Below, piece after piece: positions 1 through 10,730 of a stretch of DNA of 64,000 nt. The notes beneath the pieces were generated by a model. The model was not told the origin of the DNA. It saw only the letters and a list, made by a program, of their open reading frames with translations, and searched no databases. The DNA is from Hypericum androsaemum (Eukaryota; Streptophyta; Magnoliopsida; Malpighiales; Hypericaceae), in contig OZ023192.1 of NCBI GenBank assembly GCA_963995505.1, forward strand, positions 13,623,001-13,687,000. The letters run 5' to 3'. Made by a program: the position numbers and the translations under genes. How positions within the stretch are numbered: position 1 is the stretch's first letter; each line of letters opens with the position of its first letter.

Positions 1-152
1 TTATTCTTATTTTATCGAATAATTTAGCATACTTGATAAACTCACACAAGATTTCCATTAATATAAATGTCTCACTGAAACGAGACATCTATCACAATAA
101 CATGGAAATTAAACAAAATATCTGTTAATATAAATATCTCCTAAAACATTCC
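1..152. other. AT-rich flank, no gene seen
   Basis: AT-rich sequence at the window edge, downstream of the defensin-like pseudogene on the minus strand. No coding or RNA feature can be supported. Confidence 0.6.
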
Positions 153-360
153 TTAATTAATTAAAATTAGGAGTAGGAGGAGGATGGATGGATGGATCAT
201 AGGATCACAGTTAAAGAGGCAAATGTAGATGTTTGAGACATCAGGTTGGCAAAAACCATCGTGTCGTACTTTCTTTTACCGTACTCTATCGCACAAAATT
301 TATCGCAATCTTCTGTGAAGCAAACATCTAAATTTACCGTACATCGTTTGGACGCATCTC
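153..360 (-). pseudogene. Defensin-like (DEFL) peptide pseudogene, frameshifted paralogue of the next gene
   Basis: Seen: on the minus strand one frame reads RCTVNLDVC, then FTEDCDKFC. After a frame change the sequence continues as DGFCQPD and ICLFNC, ending at a TAA at 153-155. The intact neighbour (722-2180) has the same layout, with GTGFCKPD and CICIFNC. The two halves here are in different frames, and the second frame has a TAA just upstream, so no normal splicing explains the shift. One Cys of the C-x-C pair is also lost: Tyr-Ile-Cys here, Cys-Ile-Cys in the neighbour. No signal-peptide exon was found upstream. Inference: a tandem duplicate of the DEFL gene that has decayed. The upstream edge is approximate. 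Confidence 0.65.
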
Positions 361-721
361 CCCTCCATAGGAAGCGGTTGATCTTTCATTCAAGTTTCTC
401 CACCATCCCGACTGGAATCTTATAGAGGGACATGAAGAAGGCCGATATATATTTTAAATTCGTCAAGCTCTGGTCAGATGCTCTAGAAAACAAAAGGGAA
501 AGAGTGAGGTTTAAGTTTTGGATAATTTACCTCTTTTGAATTTTACCGAACTTTATTGCAAATTGAATGAATTATAAATTCTTGGAAATGTATCAATGTT
601 AAATAGTTGTCAAATGAATGTTGTCATTATTCAAAAATCCTACCAGATCAAATTTAGATTAATCTCCCACCCGACATCATGGACTTGAAAACTAAAGGAG
701 ATACATATATGTATCCCATAA
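361..721. other. Spacer between the two defensin-like copies
   Basis: AT-rich sequence. I looked here for a signal-peptide exon for the decayed DEFL copy and did not find one. No other feature seen. Confidence 0.5.
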
Positions 722-2180
722 TTAATTGGTAGGAAGATGGGGTGGAGGACAATTAAAGATGCAGATGCATAGTCTCTTGTCTGGGTCATCAGGTTTGCAG
801 AAGCCTGTCCCTCCCTTTGTTCTTATTATTTCTCCACCGTAGATTTGAACACATAAGTTGTAGCATTTTGTTCCATCGCAATTTGGCAAATACCATTGCT
901 GCCGGCAAAATGGAACTATATCACCTAGCATATCACCTCCTGCAAATTAAGTAGGAGTGATGAAACAGGATGATAAAATGGGCACAAGACAAACATATCA
1001 TGTCCAAACAATAGATTGTTCAGACAATGGACATATAAACAAGTTCATGATACTTGTAATCAAGGTTTTAAAAAACAACTCAAAGTTCGATAGAATATTT
1101 TTTCCATCTTCTTGGGGAACCAGTCCAGTCAGGTCGTCGGTCAAATAAAAAAAATTTAAATAATAAGAAATATATATTGTTAATTATATTTAGTATTAAA
1201 TGTCAAATAGTTATAAAATTTTATTACAAAAATTATAATTTATAAGCATTAAATCATAATTTCATCACTTTTAATCTAATAAAAACAAAAATATATTAAA
1301 AAATAATTTTGGTTAGACCAATAGGTCCAACTAGATGAACTATCTCATCTGAATGGTCAAAGTCAAATTGATAATACGATAGTGATCACCAGTCGAACTG
1401 CCATCTGGGTTCAACCCTAAGTCGGACTGTCATTTGGTCCACATTTTTTAATCAATGTAACTAACAATGTAGAAAATTCAATTGTTTATTAAGTATAGCT
1501 GTTGATTGGAGATTTCGAAATTAATCATAAAGATTGGTTGAAACATTAGGCTACGTTTTCAAATAACGGTAGAATCTTTAGTAGAAAACATCTAAAACAT
1601 ATATTCAACAAGAAAAAACCTAAAATAAAGAAATTAGTGTTGAAAATCGGAGGTAGTGTACTTGATTAGGATCTGGTATAGTCGAGGTAAGAGTTGGACT
1701 CTTTCTCCGTATGAAATCCTGGAAGGCGCTCGCTTCGGTAACTACGCAGCTCTCTCCGGACTTGGGCAAAATACTTAAGGCTCCTCCAGCTCTTCGCGAC
1801 GATGTGCACGTGCCAAGTGCGCCACAAAGCGCCCAATGCTCCATGCGCGTGCTCGGATGGTCCTCGCAGCGGTCCGAATTGGCTACCCAGGTGGTCAACT
1901 TATTTCTTAGTCAATAAAGAACATCTCCTTATAAACTAGAAAAATCTTGTTGCACTTTCCAATGTAGAATGCCCTTTTTCATTCCACATTGGGCCTCCTA
2001 CTTTGGTCTTTCCACTTTTGGAGTTTTTTAGTTGAAGTCCATCATTCAATACTAAAGAAATTAGAATGATAAAAAAGTGATTCGCCACCAAAAAAATATA
2101 TATTTAAAAGTGTTGTGAGCATTACCTTTGAAGAGGAGGAGGAGAAGTACAATGACCGACAGGGTGTGAGAACTTCTCAT
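722..2180 (-). CDS. Defensin-like (DEFL) secreted cysteine-rich peptide, two exons
   Basis: Exons (minus): 2126-2180 and 722-939. Exon 1 encodes 18 residues, MRSSHTLSVIVLLLLLFK, a typical hydrophobic signal peptide, and ends in phase 1 at AAAG|GTAATG. Exon 2 starts after TTTGCAG and restores the frame exactly, giving 90 aa. The mature part has eight Cys. The spacing includes C-x3-C (CYNLC) and C-x-C (CIC), the pattern of the cysteine-stabilised alpha-beta fold of plant defensin-like peptides. The family is secreted and acts in antimicrobial defence or as reproductive signals; which role applies here cannot be read from sequence. The intron (940-2125) is large for this family and holds an LTR-derived repeat. 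A decayed paralogue lies just downstream. Confidence 0.85.
1620..2045 (-). repeat. LTR-like dispersed repeat fragment inside the DEFL intron
   Basis: Read on the minus strand, this stretch runs from an AAGTGGAAAGACC-like region through AGTTTATAAGGAGATGTTC and AAGTTGACCACCTG into a GC-richer block (1690-1890). The same order of sequence occurs at 10957-11125 on the plus strand, about three-quarters identical by eye, where it follows a TGTTGGAATTG start. The pattern resembles the 5' part of a plant LTR. No coding region or partner LTR was found. A 92-aa open frame here is probably incidental. Confidence 0.5.
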
Positions 2181-3555
2181 TTTCAATTATTTTCTTCTTC
2201 TTCTTCCGCTGCAAATTTCAAAGAATCATTAGGATTTATTTATACATATATGAATGTAACCAATTCAAGCAAGAACTAAGGAAAGTTATTATTGTTTCAA
2301 TAATTAAATAAAAAATATTTTATTGCCTTTTTCAGAATATGTTGAGGCAAGTTATGGTTCACAGAGAGAGCGGAGAATCGTAGAAATTAAATTCAAAATT
2401 TGAGTTTTCATTTTCAATAAATAGCTAAGAAACTACGAAAATTAGTTATTTCATAATATTTTTTCACGGGGAAACATAAAATAAAATGGACTAATAAAAT
2501 GTGAAGATAATAAACTATTTTAAAAGCTTTGAGATTATAAAGAACTTAGCTTTTTCATAATTTTCATCGCTTTTAAATCAAATGATAAAATAACTACTCT
2601 AATTTAACTAAGAAATTTTAAATTCAAACTATTGGGAATTGAGCAGTGTTTGCAAACTCGTTAGAAGAACTTTGTCACGTCTTAAAGATACTATCCTGAT
2701 CAAATTTGAACTGATCGACTTAGTAGATATCCGAACGCTGGTGATACCAAAAACAATTCTAGTAAAATTGAAACCACGTACAAACTACTCATTTAATCAT
2801 CTAGGAAAAATATTGACATTCACCATTCAAACTTAGAGCAGAAAACACAAAAACCATCAGTTATACAAATGACCCACACGACCCACAAAAACACAAAAAA
2901 TATTTTTAAAAAATTATATATATATAATCGTATATGTAATTACACTCACACCTCCAAAATTAATGAAATACATGCACAAATAGAATCAAATACATGTTTC
3001 GGGGAAGTTTTTTAAATTTTAGGGTTGAAAATAAAAAAATGGCAAAATTCGGTAAGTTTAGGCTCGATTTTTTACTTTTTTGCCCAAAACCTAACGAACT
3101 GGGATTTTCTGGGTCATTTTTCCGGTCCAACCGTCCAGTCCGACCGAAAAATCTCTGGTTCGCAAGGTTGGCATTCTGACCATATTTTTTGACCCGCTAA
3201 CCCTTCCAATTCGCGGTCCGACCGATCCGACCGCCGTCTCGAAAATAATGATTTTTACACACCTCAGAAATTTCTTCCTTTTTTCATCAATTATGTTTAT
3301 CATATAAAAATAGTCGTTGACGGAAGAAAAGACAGGAATACCCTCAGATAAAATCCCCACAAGCTTATTCTTCTTCCTCCTCCTCTCTGTTTTTGGTTCC
3401 CCCAAGAAAAAGAAACAACACTTCCTCGGGCAATTGCAAGATTCAGAGATAATAAAATTTCGGGATATGCTGCCCCAGCAGTGGGCCCCACCTTGTGGGT
3501 CCGAATGCACCCACAAATACGCCGCCCTCACCCAAATCCCCTGTAATCCTCTCTC
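2181..3555. other. Intergenic, AT-rich, no gene supported
   Basis: Upstream region of the DEFL gene and of the cysteine-rich gene at 3616. About 3115-3240 is rich in repeats of GTCCGACCG type, a common dispersed plant motif. Short open frames here overlap on both strands and have no splice logic or recognisable domain. Confidence 0.5.
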
Positions 3556-3564
3556 TATATATAT
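3556..3564 (+). promoter_or_regulatory. TATA-box candidate for the cysteine-rich gene
   Basis: TATATATAT within a CT-rich stretch, 52 bp upstream of the chosen ATG at 3616. Position and strand fit a core promoter. Not proven. Confidence 0.4.
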
Positions 3565-3615
3565 CTCCTCTGTTCACAAAACCCGCTCTAATATCATGTT
3601 AGAAAATGGACAACG

Positions 3616-5002
3616 ATGATAACGGGATTCTGTGTTTATGTGTCAGGGAGGGTGTTCTGCAAGAAGGGCTGCGGCGCCGATGGAGACACCTTCGAAGAAT
3701 GTGAGCTAATTCGATTCCTCCTCTTTTGTTCTTGAAAGTTTTATAATCGTGGGTAGCCATAGAATCTCGATTCGCGCAATGCCAATCGAATTGTGGGGGC
3801 GATTACCAACGCGAAGTAGGTAAGTAGGTAGGATGGTAACGGATTTTGTCTGGTTAAAACAAGGGATCGGTGGGTCAATTCCCACCCTTTGTGAAAATGG
3901 CAGAACTTTGCTTAGCAGGGGAACAAAACCCAATGCCATTTAGAGCCCCGAGTTTAGGCCATTCTCGACAGAAAAAAGAATGTGGGGGCGATTGGAGTTT
4001 CGATGATTGTTGATCGGAATTCGAATCGTTATTCGTTGTTTGTGGTGTGACTTTAGGCTTGTCAGAGTGCGAGGAGATATGCTACAAGGACCCTGTATTG
4101 AAGGACCAGCAATGGAGCGCGTATATCGATCGGTCGCCTGGCTCTGCCAGTTACTCCGAGGTCCGATTGCTATCCGCTATGTTTCCGTTTTTCGTTGCTT
4201 GAACTAATGGTTCTCGCCTAGTTCGGGGCTCGAACGTGGTCTCTCTCTCTATGCCGATTTCGGGGTACATGTATGTATGTCCCTTGCGAATAGCGAACAA
4301 CTTCCGCATAATCTTACCATTTAGTTGCTTTGCGTTTGCTTCATCGATCTTCCTGGCAGTCGTGGAAATCCTGAATGCAGTTAATGACCGGTTAATGTTT
4401 TCCCTCGGGATGTCATGTTTGTCTATAATGGTTGCAGTTGTTAATTAATTTGGTGCACAGCCGTGCATATGGATGTAGTTAAATGCTCCGGTTATGGTTC
4501 CTGAAGTTTGGTTGATCCTGGATGCAGGACTGTTTCCATGCGTGCGTATCCGGATGCGGTTTCAAGGTAGTGTGATTTCTTCCGCAGGAATGTTTCTTTA
4601 GCTTCTTTGTTGTGCTAGATTTTACCATCTAGAAATTTGGGGAGAACATATTTTCATATCCTTAAATATGTAGTTCGATGAAAATATCCACATGGTTGAG
4701 ACATATGTCTGTTTTCGGATTGAAATCCCTTCGGCGAAGATTCTACAAGACGTTCAGTTTATTGCATACACTTCGAGTTTTTACTAGCTTTCTTATCATA
4801 TGCAAGTAGTGTCCTTGGAAATGTTTAATGCTGTTTTTGTGCTTTGCAGTTTGATATTGACCCACATAAAGCTGATCAGATTCGTCCAAGCAAGCCGTGT
4901 CACACTACTCCGAAGAAACCTCCACCCGTGGAGAAACCCCCTTCTCCATCATCTCTCAAACCCCGCGAACCCGCTGAAGATATACCTTGCACTTCTGCCT
5001 AG
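3616..5002 (+). CDS. Conserved plant cysteine-rich small protein, function unknown
   Basis: Four exons: 3616-3700, 4057-4160, 4528-4566, 4850-5002. Splice phases close to a 126-aa protein. It opens MITGFCVYVSGRVFCKKGCG, then has Cys clusters ECEEIC and DCFHACVSGCGF, and ends in a Pro/Lys/Ser-rich tail. From memory, proteins with this Cys order, including a YKDPVLKDQQWSAYIDRSPG-like block, occur widely in plants without an assigned function. No clear signal peptide or membrane span is visible. Regular Cys spacing suggests metal binding or disulfide knots, but that is inference. The ATG at 3616 was chosen because it is in frame with the Cys-rich exon; the ATG at 3606 is in another frame and stops at the exon end. 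The exon 2 donor (GAG|GTCCGA) is weak. Confidence 0.8.
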
Positions 5003-5470
5003 GTTCGGGAGAAGGACGAACGACAAAGAAGCCGGTAGAGGAAACACAACATTGATTAAAGCTTACATGCCCCTCAAATTTTGTTAGATGATAGTTTTCA
5101 TGCCATTCTTACTTGTTCTTCTGGTTGGCCTACTCATCATCACTATAGCGCCATAACATTCTCCTCATCGAGTTCGGAGAAGGCGGTACATCGCACTGGG
5201 CACCCGGGTATCCGAATTTTGACAGATAACTTGGATAGACACCTCGTAGTCCTTCCTGCTGATGATATGCACTGGCTCATGACTCTTGGGGTTTACAATT
5301 TTGTTCTGTGTTCATTGCTCTTGGCGGAACAAAACGCGTAACAATTTTGATATCTGAAAATCTTATATGGAAAAATCAATTCATTTTCATTTCATTTTGT
5401 TTTGGGTGCTTCTATAATATAGTCTATATCTACCCAAAAAAAAGGAGTATATATATTATAACATGATGGC
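5003..5470. other. 3' region of the cysteine-rich gene
   Basis: Probable 3' untranslated and downstream sequence. An open frame at 5081-5341 has no recognisable domain. Nothing else supported. Confidence 0.45.
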
Positions 5471-5480
5471 AGAAAAAAGA
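5471..5480 (-). terminator. Pol III terminator of tRNA-Val
   Basis: On the minus strand this reads TCTTTTTTCT, 16 bp past the tRNA 3' end. A run of six T is a normal RNA polymerase III stop. Confidence 0.6.
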
Positions 5481-5496
5481 ATTAAGATTTATAAAT

Positions 5497-5569
5497 TGTT
5501 GCTGCCCAGGATCGAACTGGAGACCTTCAGTGTGTAAGACTGACGTGATAACCACTACACCACAGCTAC
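5497..5569 (-). tRNA. tRNA-Val (anticodon UAC)
   Basis: The minus strand folds as a 73-nt cloverleaf. The D-arm block GTGTAGTGGTTATCAC (A box) and the T-arm core GTTCGATCC (B box) are present. The anticodon loop is CTTACAC, with UAC at 5534-5536, which reads Val GUA. The acceptor stem GTAGCTG/CAGCAAC pairs at six of seven positions with one A-A mismatch at pair 3. There is no intron. The mismatch and a T-G pair in the T stem could mean slight decay, but the terminator and all arms are kept, so it is probably functional. Confidence 0.85.
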
Positions 5570-5684
5570 TCGTTTGTTAGTCTTTTAATTTTTGTAATAT
5601 ATTATAATGTATAAAATCATGTCCATCACTAGTTTTATTTTCGTTATTTTTCTTACCGAGTTAAAGATTAGAAAAAATAGCACA

Positions 5685-6215
5685 CATAAAAAATCACAGC
5701 AACAAGACATGGGCTTGGTTGGTTCGTGGAAATTGCACCCATCAATTCTCCCAAATGATGAATTATGAGTAAGATGATACATCGAGTTATTTCTATAATT
5801 TTAAAAGATATAAGATCTTGAATACTCATTATAATAGAGATTTCACCATGCAAAATTGTATGAGAAAATTTAATATTCAGAACTATAATAAGGTTTGCGG
5901 TTGTAGTCTCTTCTTCGTACTTGCGAGAGAATTTAGTACTCAAAGATTGTAAATATGTAAATTTTCATACTATGGAATAAATTTTCAGCAAGAAACATGA
6001 CAAAATAACACCTAAATCATAACAACAACAAGTAAACTATTTGGCCTAGTGGGACGGGTGTTGGAGGGTTCGATAAAAATCTAGAGTTTAAATCCTGACA
6101 TAGGTGTATTCTTGATGTAATTTACCTTTAAAAAAATCATAACAACAACAAGACATGGACATGGCTGTTTCGTGGAAATTTCACTCACCAATTACTCTCC
6201 CCAAAATGTACACCA
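5685..6215. repeat. Diverged direct duplication of a promoter segment (5685-5765 and 6128-6215)
   Basis: The two segments share ACAAGACATGG, then a TTCGTGGAAATT block, then a CACCxATCAATTCTCCC-like block, about 80 bp each and clearly alignable. The downstream copy sits about 130 bp before the tetraspanin ATG. The upstream copy lacks the SINE that splits the downstream one. The stretch between them is AT-rich without other features. Confidence 0.55.
6033..6133 (+). mobile_element. Short SINE (about 101 bp) with a perfect 19-bp target-site duplication
   Basis: AAATCATAACAACAACAAG occurs at 6014-6032 and again at 6134-6152, flanking a 101-bp insert. The insert carries TGGCCTAGTGG, a match to the Pol III A box, and GGTTCGA, the start of a B box, and ends in a short A run. 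The same insert type, with its own target-site duplication, is at 31457-31568. These are the marks of a tRNA-derived SINE. At 5691-5706 the duplicated promoter segment shows the uninterrupted site. Confidence 0.75.
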
Positions 6216-6342
6216 TTTTGTGCAAGCATATTATCCTCTCTGAGCCAAAACCAAACCATACACAATTTCACCAACAAACACTGCATCGTAAAATTATTGC
6301 GTGTTCTTTGAGGTTTCTTGGTAATTTAACAACTTGGTAAAA

Positions 6343-7616
6343 ATGGCAAGATCAGTGGCCAAGACAGTCTTGGTTCCATTCCTCAAAGTTGTGAATTCCA
6401 TCATGGGAGTAGTTGGAGTTGCCATGATTCTCTATGGGCTCTGGATGGTTAGAGTCTGGCTTAGGGACTTGGAAGGGACATCTCTTGATGATCATCACTC
6501 TACTTTTCCATGGTAGAAGAGATATAACAATGTTCATATACAGCATCTGCATGTAATATTATTGCATGTCTTTATTCGGGATTTGGACACCCACTCGGTT
6601 AAATAATTTGTACTTAACACTAATGCATTTTCAAGAGCTCGATCTCGATATCTCTTGGTTAAGGCAGAACAACTCTGTGATTTAAAGATTTGCTTCTTGG
6701 TCAGTGGATGAATACATTGATCAGATCTAATTAATATCTTGCAGGTTTATATGCACTTTCTTTGGTGTTGGCATCACCTTTTGCTCTGTTGCATGCCTAG
6801 GCCACATCTCTGCTGATATCTCCAATGGCTTTTGCCTTTCTTGTGTATCCTTCTTTTTCTATTTTTATTTTCATGTCAATACAAAAAAAAGAAGAAGAAG
6901 TTCCCATAGAATTACATTCTCCAATATTTTTTTGGTAATACCATCTGGTATCCGGACACCCACTGAGCCGACTAATCCATGTTCTATCAGGGTAGAACTT
7001 TTGAACATTCTTCAACATTCAAGGTTGAGATAACATTGTTAACTTAAAACAGAAAAATAATTATAAATGCATAGTACACAGTAGTCATCTTTGTGCTTCT
7101 ACTGTTGGAAACAGCAGCTGCAGCTGATATTCTCCTCAATTCCAACTGGGAAGAGGTACATATCCTAACCTTGATTATTTGAAAAATCCCATGCTGTCTT
7201 CAAGTGTTGATCACCAAATCTTGTCACTGTCATTAATCTAAAAAAACTTATTGTCCCTGATCAGGATTTACCTGAAGATCCAACAGGGAGGTTCCACGAC
7301 TTCGAAGAATTCGTGGAATCGAACTCTGACGTCTTCAAGTGGATTGCCTTGATCATATTCTTGGCTCAGGTAATTTCCACTTTGTTTGCTGCAGCAAATT
7401 GCTGTGGAAATTGCAGCTAATTGTGTCCATGTTCAGGGAAGCTGTGCCTTGTTGGCGATGACCATAAGAGCTGTAGAGCAAGAAGATGATGAATCTAACT
7501 ATGGAAGCGACGAGGAGTACAGTCCGAGACGAAGACTTCCTCTTCTGAATCATCACAATTGCTCACAACCACCTTATATTGTCCTTGACCCACCAAAGCT
7601 GATCCATGTAGTGTAA
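6343..7616 (+). CDS. Tetraspanin-19 / TOM2A-family membrane protein
   Basis: Five exons: 6343-6512, 6745-6844, 7075-7155, 7265-7369, 7437-7616; 211 aa. Four hydrophobic segments at about residues 11-36, 58-78, 91-112 and 143-165 give the four-span tetraspanin topology. Matches to the plant tetraspanin-19 type include PWFICTFFGVG after the first loop, CLGHISADISNGFC, DLPEDPTGRFHDF before TM4, and an acidic YGSDEEYS tail. Family members sit in plasma, vacuolar or other endomembranes as scaffolds; the related TOM2A is a host factor for tobamovirus replication. Exon 3 was set to start at TACACA (7075): this gives phase 0 and aligns the third span with the family without a gap. The gene converges on the desaturase gene. 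Confidence 0.85.
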
Positions 7617-8107
7617 CAAGCTCAAGAAATTATTCTGTAAACATTTATTTGTGTTCTTTCTTTCTTTATTTGGTCTCTTGGGATGTTCTGGAGATTGTTG
7701 TTGTTGCCAGAAAGTATGATGTATTCTCCTCTAATTCAAACATCTTTCGGGTCGACTAATCTAAGTTGAGCCAGACAAATTGCAACGCTGAAACTTGAAT
7801 TCGAGACTTTGTGGTTAATCTAGATAACAACTCTTCCTACCACATTTGCTCTATTCAAGCTCTAATGAGAAGAGAAAAATGTTAACAAATCAAAACATTC
7901 TATTACAGATTGGACTACAAATCTAAGCAATAAACATGATCAAGAGTTCCCACTTGAATAGCCATTGAACCCAATAGTCTAATCTAAGAACTGAGATCAT
8001 GAATCCAAAAATGTCAAAATGTTACAGATTTGGCAAAGAATGAATAATTCTTACACACAAAAGCAGCAAGGAACCGTGACAGAAAGAAATAAGAACACAC
8101 GAATCAC
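7617..8107. other. Convergent 3' ends of tetraspanin and desaturase genes
   Basis: Short tail-to-tail spacer of 491 bp holding the 3' untranslated regions of both genes. It includes a GTCGACTAATCT fragment (near 7750) of a dispersed repeat seen elsewhere in the window. No gene. Confidence 0.6.
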
Positions 8108-10278
8108 CTATTCGGATTTCTTGGTGGTACTCGACAGCTTCCTCTTCATGCGGCTGTAAGGGCCGACCGTCTGGTCCATTATATACATGTAAATGACCTG
8201 GCTCCAAGATTTGTACGCATCTAATCCGTCGTAATATTCTGGTGCAATCTCCCTCACCTTGTGAAGCTTGTAGCCAGGGATCCTGGGGAAATCGTGGTGC
8301 TCGTTGTGATAACCAACGTGCCAGGTTAGAAGATTCAGAGGGCCGTAGTAAGAGTATGTCTCCTGCTTCGGGTTGAAGACATAATGCTCCGAGATGAAAT
8401 GGCCAGCCATTGGATGCATCCCACCTCCAACGAATGTGGAGAGGATCAAATAGGCAAAAGATTTCCACCCGAAGAAATGGACCATGGCCCCATCCAGTCC
8501 AAGTTGAATGAAGAGGTTGGCGAACTCCCAGCAACCTGGGGGTTTCGGCTTGAGAAAGAGAGGTCGCAGAGCATAGAAGAAGAGCTGGAATATGACCCAA
8601 ACTGATTTTGCGATCACGTTTGTCACAACATGTGCTTCTGTGAGACTTGGAATGTCCATGTCGATTCCGTCAACACCTTGGAAGCGATGATGCTCGAGGT
8701 GATACTTTTGGAACGTAACAGACATTGGGACACCAATAGGCAGGTTAGCGAAAATTCCAAGCCATCGGTTGAACACTGGGGTTGAGAAGGCTAGATTGTG
8801 GCTGAGCTCATGAATTGCCAGGAAAAGGTTGTGGTTCAAGAAAGAACCAAAACAGTAAGCTATTGCTAGTATCTTCAGCCAGCCAGCATCACGAACTAAA
8901 GTAGCTGTCCATAGCTGAAGTGAAACAACTAAGGCAACCTGCAAGACCAAAGTTTTAGACCATTGCCCAAGAAGATCGTCCCAAGATCGATTATCATGCC
9001 AAGCGAAAAAGACAATTGAATTGAAAATAGCAGTAACCGAAATACAAAATGATCTCTTAAACTCCAAAGACATAACAAATGCCAGAAATAAGAAAACATA
9101 AAACTATAACCAGGCAAATGTTTGTGCATGGGCATATAAGTCTTTGGTTAAATGATAGGAAGAATGCAGTGAGCCAGAGCTTTTCTTTGGGCCGTGACAG
9201 ACCGCGACCTAAAGGAAAATGGTTTCCAGCCATGACAAGATTAACAGAAATTAGCAGATAGATCTGCCTCTCAAAGCAAACAACAAAAGTACGAAGGAAA
9301 GAAATCCGAAAAACGGGTTAATTGGTTTGAGATATTGAAGGACTGACTTCAACATTCCCATGTCACTCTGACCAAAAACACCTTGCAGGCACAGAGAAAA
9401 ACCATCCCATTCGAAACGTAAAAGACAGCAGATGAAAACGCGAAATCAAGTCTAGATACACAAAGAATCCAGTTAACCCCCAAGGCTCGAGTAAATAATT
9501 AAAAAACTTGGAAATTAAGCATGGCATCTACCCCTCTGCTGCAACAGAAATTACATGGAAAAGTACTGCTCCGGGAATGGCATAAACATAACAACGAGCA
9601 ATTAACTTCGATCATAATCAACGTCAGAAGAAAGAAGATCCAAAAGCAATAAAAGCCAGGGAGAAGGTTCTTCTCTCCTCTCGATTCCCTTTCCCCTGAT
9701 CCGGATTCACACATCAGCAATCATACTAAAGGGAAGACTCTCCTTTTGGAGAAGTATAGAAAGCTTACTACTTTTCTACGCAAAAACTAAAATGACACCC
9801 TAAAACAACAAAATTGGCCACCCTATCCACATGATCTAACAACCACATCATTGTAGCTCCTATAAAAAAAACAAAAGAACATTCTAAAGCATCAAAATCT
9901 CATGTAAAACACATCCTAAACAGAAACAGACCCCAAATTCTCATCATCAACAAGCACAAGCACAATTAGGAACCCATTTAAACCAATCCAAGACCAACCC
10001 AACAGCCAAACCCACATTGCAACCAGATCCAACACCAACAAACAATCAATCAAAAAGACAGCAACTTTCCCCTAAAAAGAGACACAAACCTTGAGGAAAG
10101 CAAAATGGTCGGGGCCAAAAAGCTCCTTGATCTGAGGGTACTTGGAGAGGATCTCCCTCCTCCTGGAAGCATGAGGCTCATCTGTATAAGACCAGAAGAA
10201 GTCTGTTGCCATTACACCTTCTCCTCCTCCTCCTCGGGCATCATCATCCACCATTACCCTTTCTCCACCTTTACCCAT
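8108..10278 (-). CDS. DES1-like: Sphingolipid delta(4)-desaturase (DES1-like)
   Basis: Exons (minus): 10090-10278 and 8108-8938, phase 0, 339 aa (family about 330). The enzyme inserts the delta-4 double bond into the sphingoid base of ceramide in the ER membrane. The start carries the conserved block [19 protein letters not shown]. Three histidine boxes that bind the di-iron centre are intact: HELSH (H106, H110), HLEHH (H143, H146, H147) and HNEHH (H274, H277, H278). Hydrophobic spans lie between them. The C-terminal block GPYSRMKR is typical. The 1.15-kb intron lies between AFLK and [10 protein letters not shown]. In plants this activity feeds mainly floral glucosylceramides, as known for Arabidopsis. 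The upstream region holds a TATA motif and a GA/CT microsatellite. Confidence 0.93.
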
Positions 10279-10410
10279 TTTGCCCTCCTCCTCCTCCTCC
10301 TTAACAGAAGAAGGACGAGAATGGATAATTGGAATGCGAATTCCAACTAAAGATCAAAACTTTAAATCTGGGTCGTGCTCGGTTTTGTTTGACCCCTCTT
10401 GGTCTCTTCC

Positions 10411-10417
10411 CTATATA
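10411..10417 (-). promoter_or_regulatory. TATA-box candidate of the desaturase gene
   Basis: The minus strand reads TATATAG here, about 135 bp before the ATG, followed by GGGAAGAGACC. A CT-rich tract lies just upstream. Suitable spacing for a core promoter; unproven. Confidence 0.4.
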
Positions 10418-10432
10418 CGGGTTAAAATATCG

Positions 10433-10470
<38 letters not shown>

Positions 10471-10471
10471 G
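10433..10471. repeat. GA/CT microsatellite in the desaturase promoter
   Basis: Nearly perfect (GA)n with one interruption (GATAGA). On the gene strand it is a pyrimidine CT tract, a common plant core-promoter element. Confidence 0.85.
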
Positions 10472-10730
10472 GGGAGGCAGATTTAAAAAACGGGACCCCC
10501 ACCTCTCCATGTGAGCGACCAATTTAGTTAGTGAATGACAATGAGAGAAGAGACAGAGACACTACTAACTTATTATCGCGGTAGGATGAAAATATATATT
10601 ACTTCGTTTTCCGGGGTGGATTAATTCACAGTTCTTGCGGAAACAAAAAAAAATTTATTCTAAAAATAAACAAAGTCTAATATCTTCTAAAATTTTGGAA
10701 TTTAATTCAATTGGCCTAAATTTTGCTTGA

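Noticed and set aside
8022..8600. 192-codon frame antisense-offset to the desaturase
   Set aside because: Same strand, different frame of the desaturase exon; the histidine boxes are in the other frame.
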